Of a stretch of DNA of 64,000 bases, positions 63,580 to 64,000 are shown piece after piece. Origin of the DNA: Thermanaeromonas sp. (GTDB lineage Bacteria; Bacillota; DSM-521; Neomoorellales; Neomoorellaceae); the NCBI RefSeq assembly GCF_021890735.1, contig NZ_JAKKUR010000003.1, positions 1-64,000 of the forward strand. Direction: 5' to 3'. Below the pieces are notes generated by a model. The model was not told the DNA's origin, did no database searches, and saw only the letters and a list, made by a program, of their open reading frames with translations. Positions within the stretch are counted from its first letter, which is position 1. Every line of letters starts with the position of its first letter. The translations under genes and the position numbers were made by a program.

Positions 63580-64000
63580 TTGTCCTGGCCGGCTGATTTA
63601 GAGGCCTTGAGAGAGGAGCTAGTGGAGGTAACGCGAAAACTTTATGAGCGGGGACTTTCTTCGGGAACCAGCGGAAACACCAGCGCCCGGCTTCCGCACA
63701 TGCCAGATAAGGTGCTTATTAAAGCCAGCGGTCGCTCCTTTGGTGAGGTAGAAAAAAAAGATTTTCTACTAGTGAATTTAGACGGGGAAGTACTGGAAGG
63801 AGAGGGAAAACCTTCTAAAGAGATAAGGTTTCACTTGGGTATTTACCGCGTGAGACCAGAAATCAATGCCGTGGTCCACGGTCATTCCCCGTACGCCACC
63901 GCGTATGCCACGGCCTTCGGTGAACTCCCCGTAGTTACCGCCGCGGCTGAAATGGGCTTACATCGAGTTGCAGTAGTGGATTTTGCACCGCCCGGTTCCG
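63580..64000 (+). CDS. Class II aldolase/adducin family protein, 3' truncated by window edge
   Basis: The frame opens at a TTG (63580) after AGAGAGGTG and is open to the window edge, giving 140 residues. It has the class II aldolase core: SGTSGNTSARLP, a likely catalytic Glu in SKEIRFHLGIY, and the zinc-binding HGHSPYAT. Related enzymes are fuculose-phosphate aldolase and ribulose-phosphate epimerase. The third zinc His is outside the window, so the exact reaction cannot be decided. It follows the creatininase gene by 85 bases. Confidence 0.85.
   Translation, partial: MSWPADLEALREELVEVTRKLYERGLSSGTSGNTSARLPHMPDKVLIKASGRSFGEVEKKDFLLVNLDGEVLEGEGKPSKEIRFHLGIYRVRPEINAVVHGHSPYATAYATAFGELPVVTAAAEMGLHRVAVVDFAPPGS

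Noticed and set aside
1..64000. CRISPR arrays, insertion sequences or prophage
   Set aside because: No regularly spaced repeats, transposase motifs or phage structural genes were seen.

Overview
The window looks like a chromosomal segment of a spore-forming, strictly anaerobic Bacillota of the Moorella / Thermanaeromonas type. The evidence is an FdhA that matches, from memory, the selenocysteine formate dehydrogenase of Moorella (Sec at residue 358), many ferredoxin-dependent 2-oxoacid oxidoreductases, strong AGGAGG ribosome binding sites with frequent GTG/TTG starts, a CwlD cortex amidase and a sporulation-type microprotein. Genes are dense and mostly on the + strand. No gap exceeds about 300 bases. 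I see no insertion sequence, prophage or CRISPR array.

Region 1 (1-4.5 kb): a left-truncated FAD oxidoreductase, a DUF1015 protein and a secreted S41 protease. Region 2 (4.7-10.8 kb): formate dehydrogenase fdhA with an in-frame TGA and SECIS hairpin, fdhD, and NuoE/NuoF-like subunits that would couple formate to NAD(P)H. Region 3 (11.0-18.6 kb): a sigma-54 activator of the PrpR type, then a sigma-54 (-24/-12) promoter driving a ferredoxin, a three-subunit 2-oxoacid:ferredoxin oxidoreductase, an orphan aconitase-like protein and a MatC-type carrier. This is the best candidate for an undescribed catabolic module. Region 4 (18.7-26.6 kb): a proline-rich protein, a COG2509 flavoprotein with purA, a lactate-utilisation pair (lutC, fused lutB) with a GntR/FCD regulator, and a methyltransferase.

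Region 5 (26.6-31.5 kb): norCB-like nitric oxide reductase genes on the - strand, an FMN 2-hydroxyacid oxidase, a cupin, tRNA-Gly(CCC), UPF0316 and a nuclease. Region 6 (31.5-44.8 kb): zwf overlapping a cyclase gene, an ABC exporter, a 26-residue membrane microprotein, a split UxaA/SuyAB-like lyase behind an operator, cwlD, an AmmeMemoRadiSam pair, a 54-residue Cys-rich protein, an M20 hydrolase, an RsmF-like methyltransferase and an unknown anchored protein.

Region 7 (44.8-61.2 kb): argCJBDFGH behind a promoter overlapped by two ARG boxes, translationally coupled to a 2-hydroxyacyl-CoA dehydratase set with its activase; then a broken sodium:solute symporter, phenylacetate-CoA ligase and indolepyruvate:ferredoxin oxidoreductase (iorAB), which suggest aromatic 2-oxoacid or 2-hydroxyacid metabolism. 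Region 8 (61.3-64 kb): a LacI-type regulator with a palindromic operator at its own promoter, a creatininase-family hydrolase and a right-truncated class II aldolase.

A recurrent oddity is that short segments at gene 3' ends, several spanning the stop codon, are repeated directly 15-70 bases downstream.
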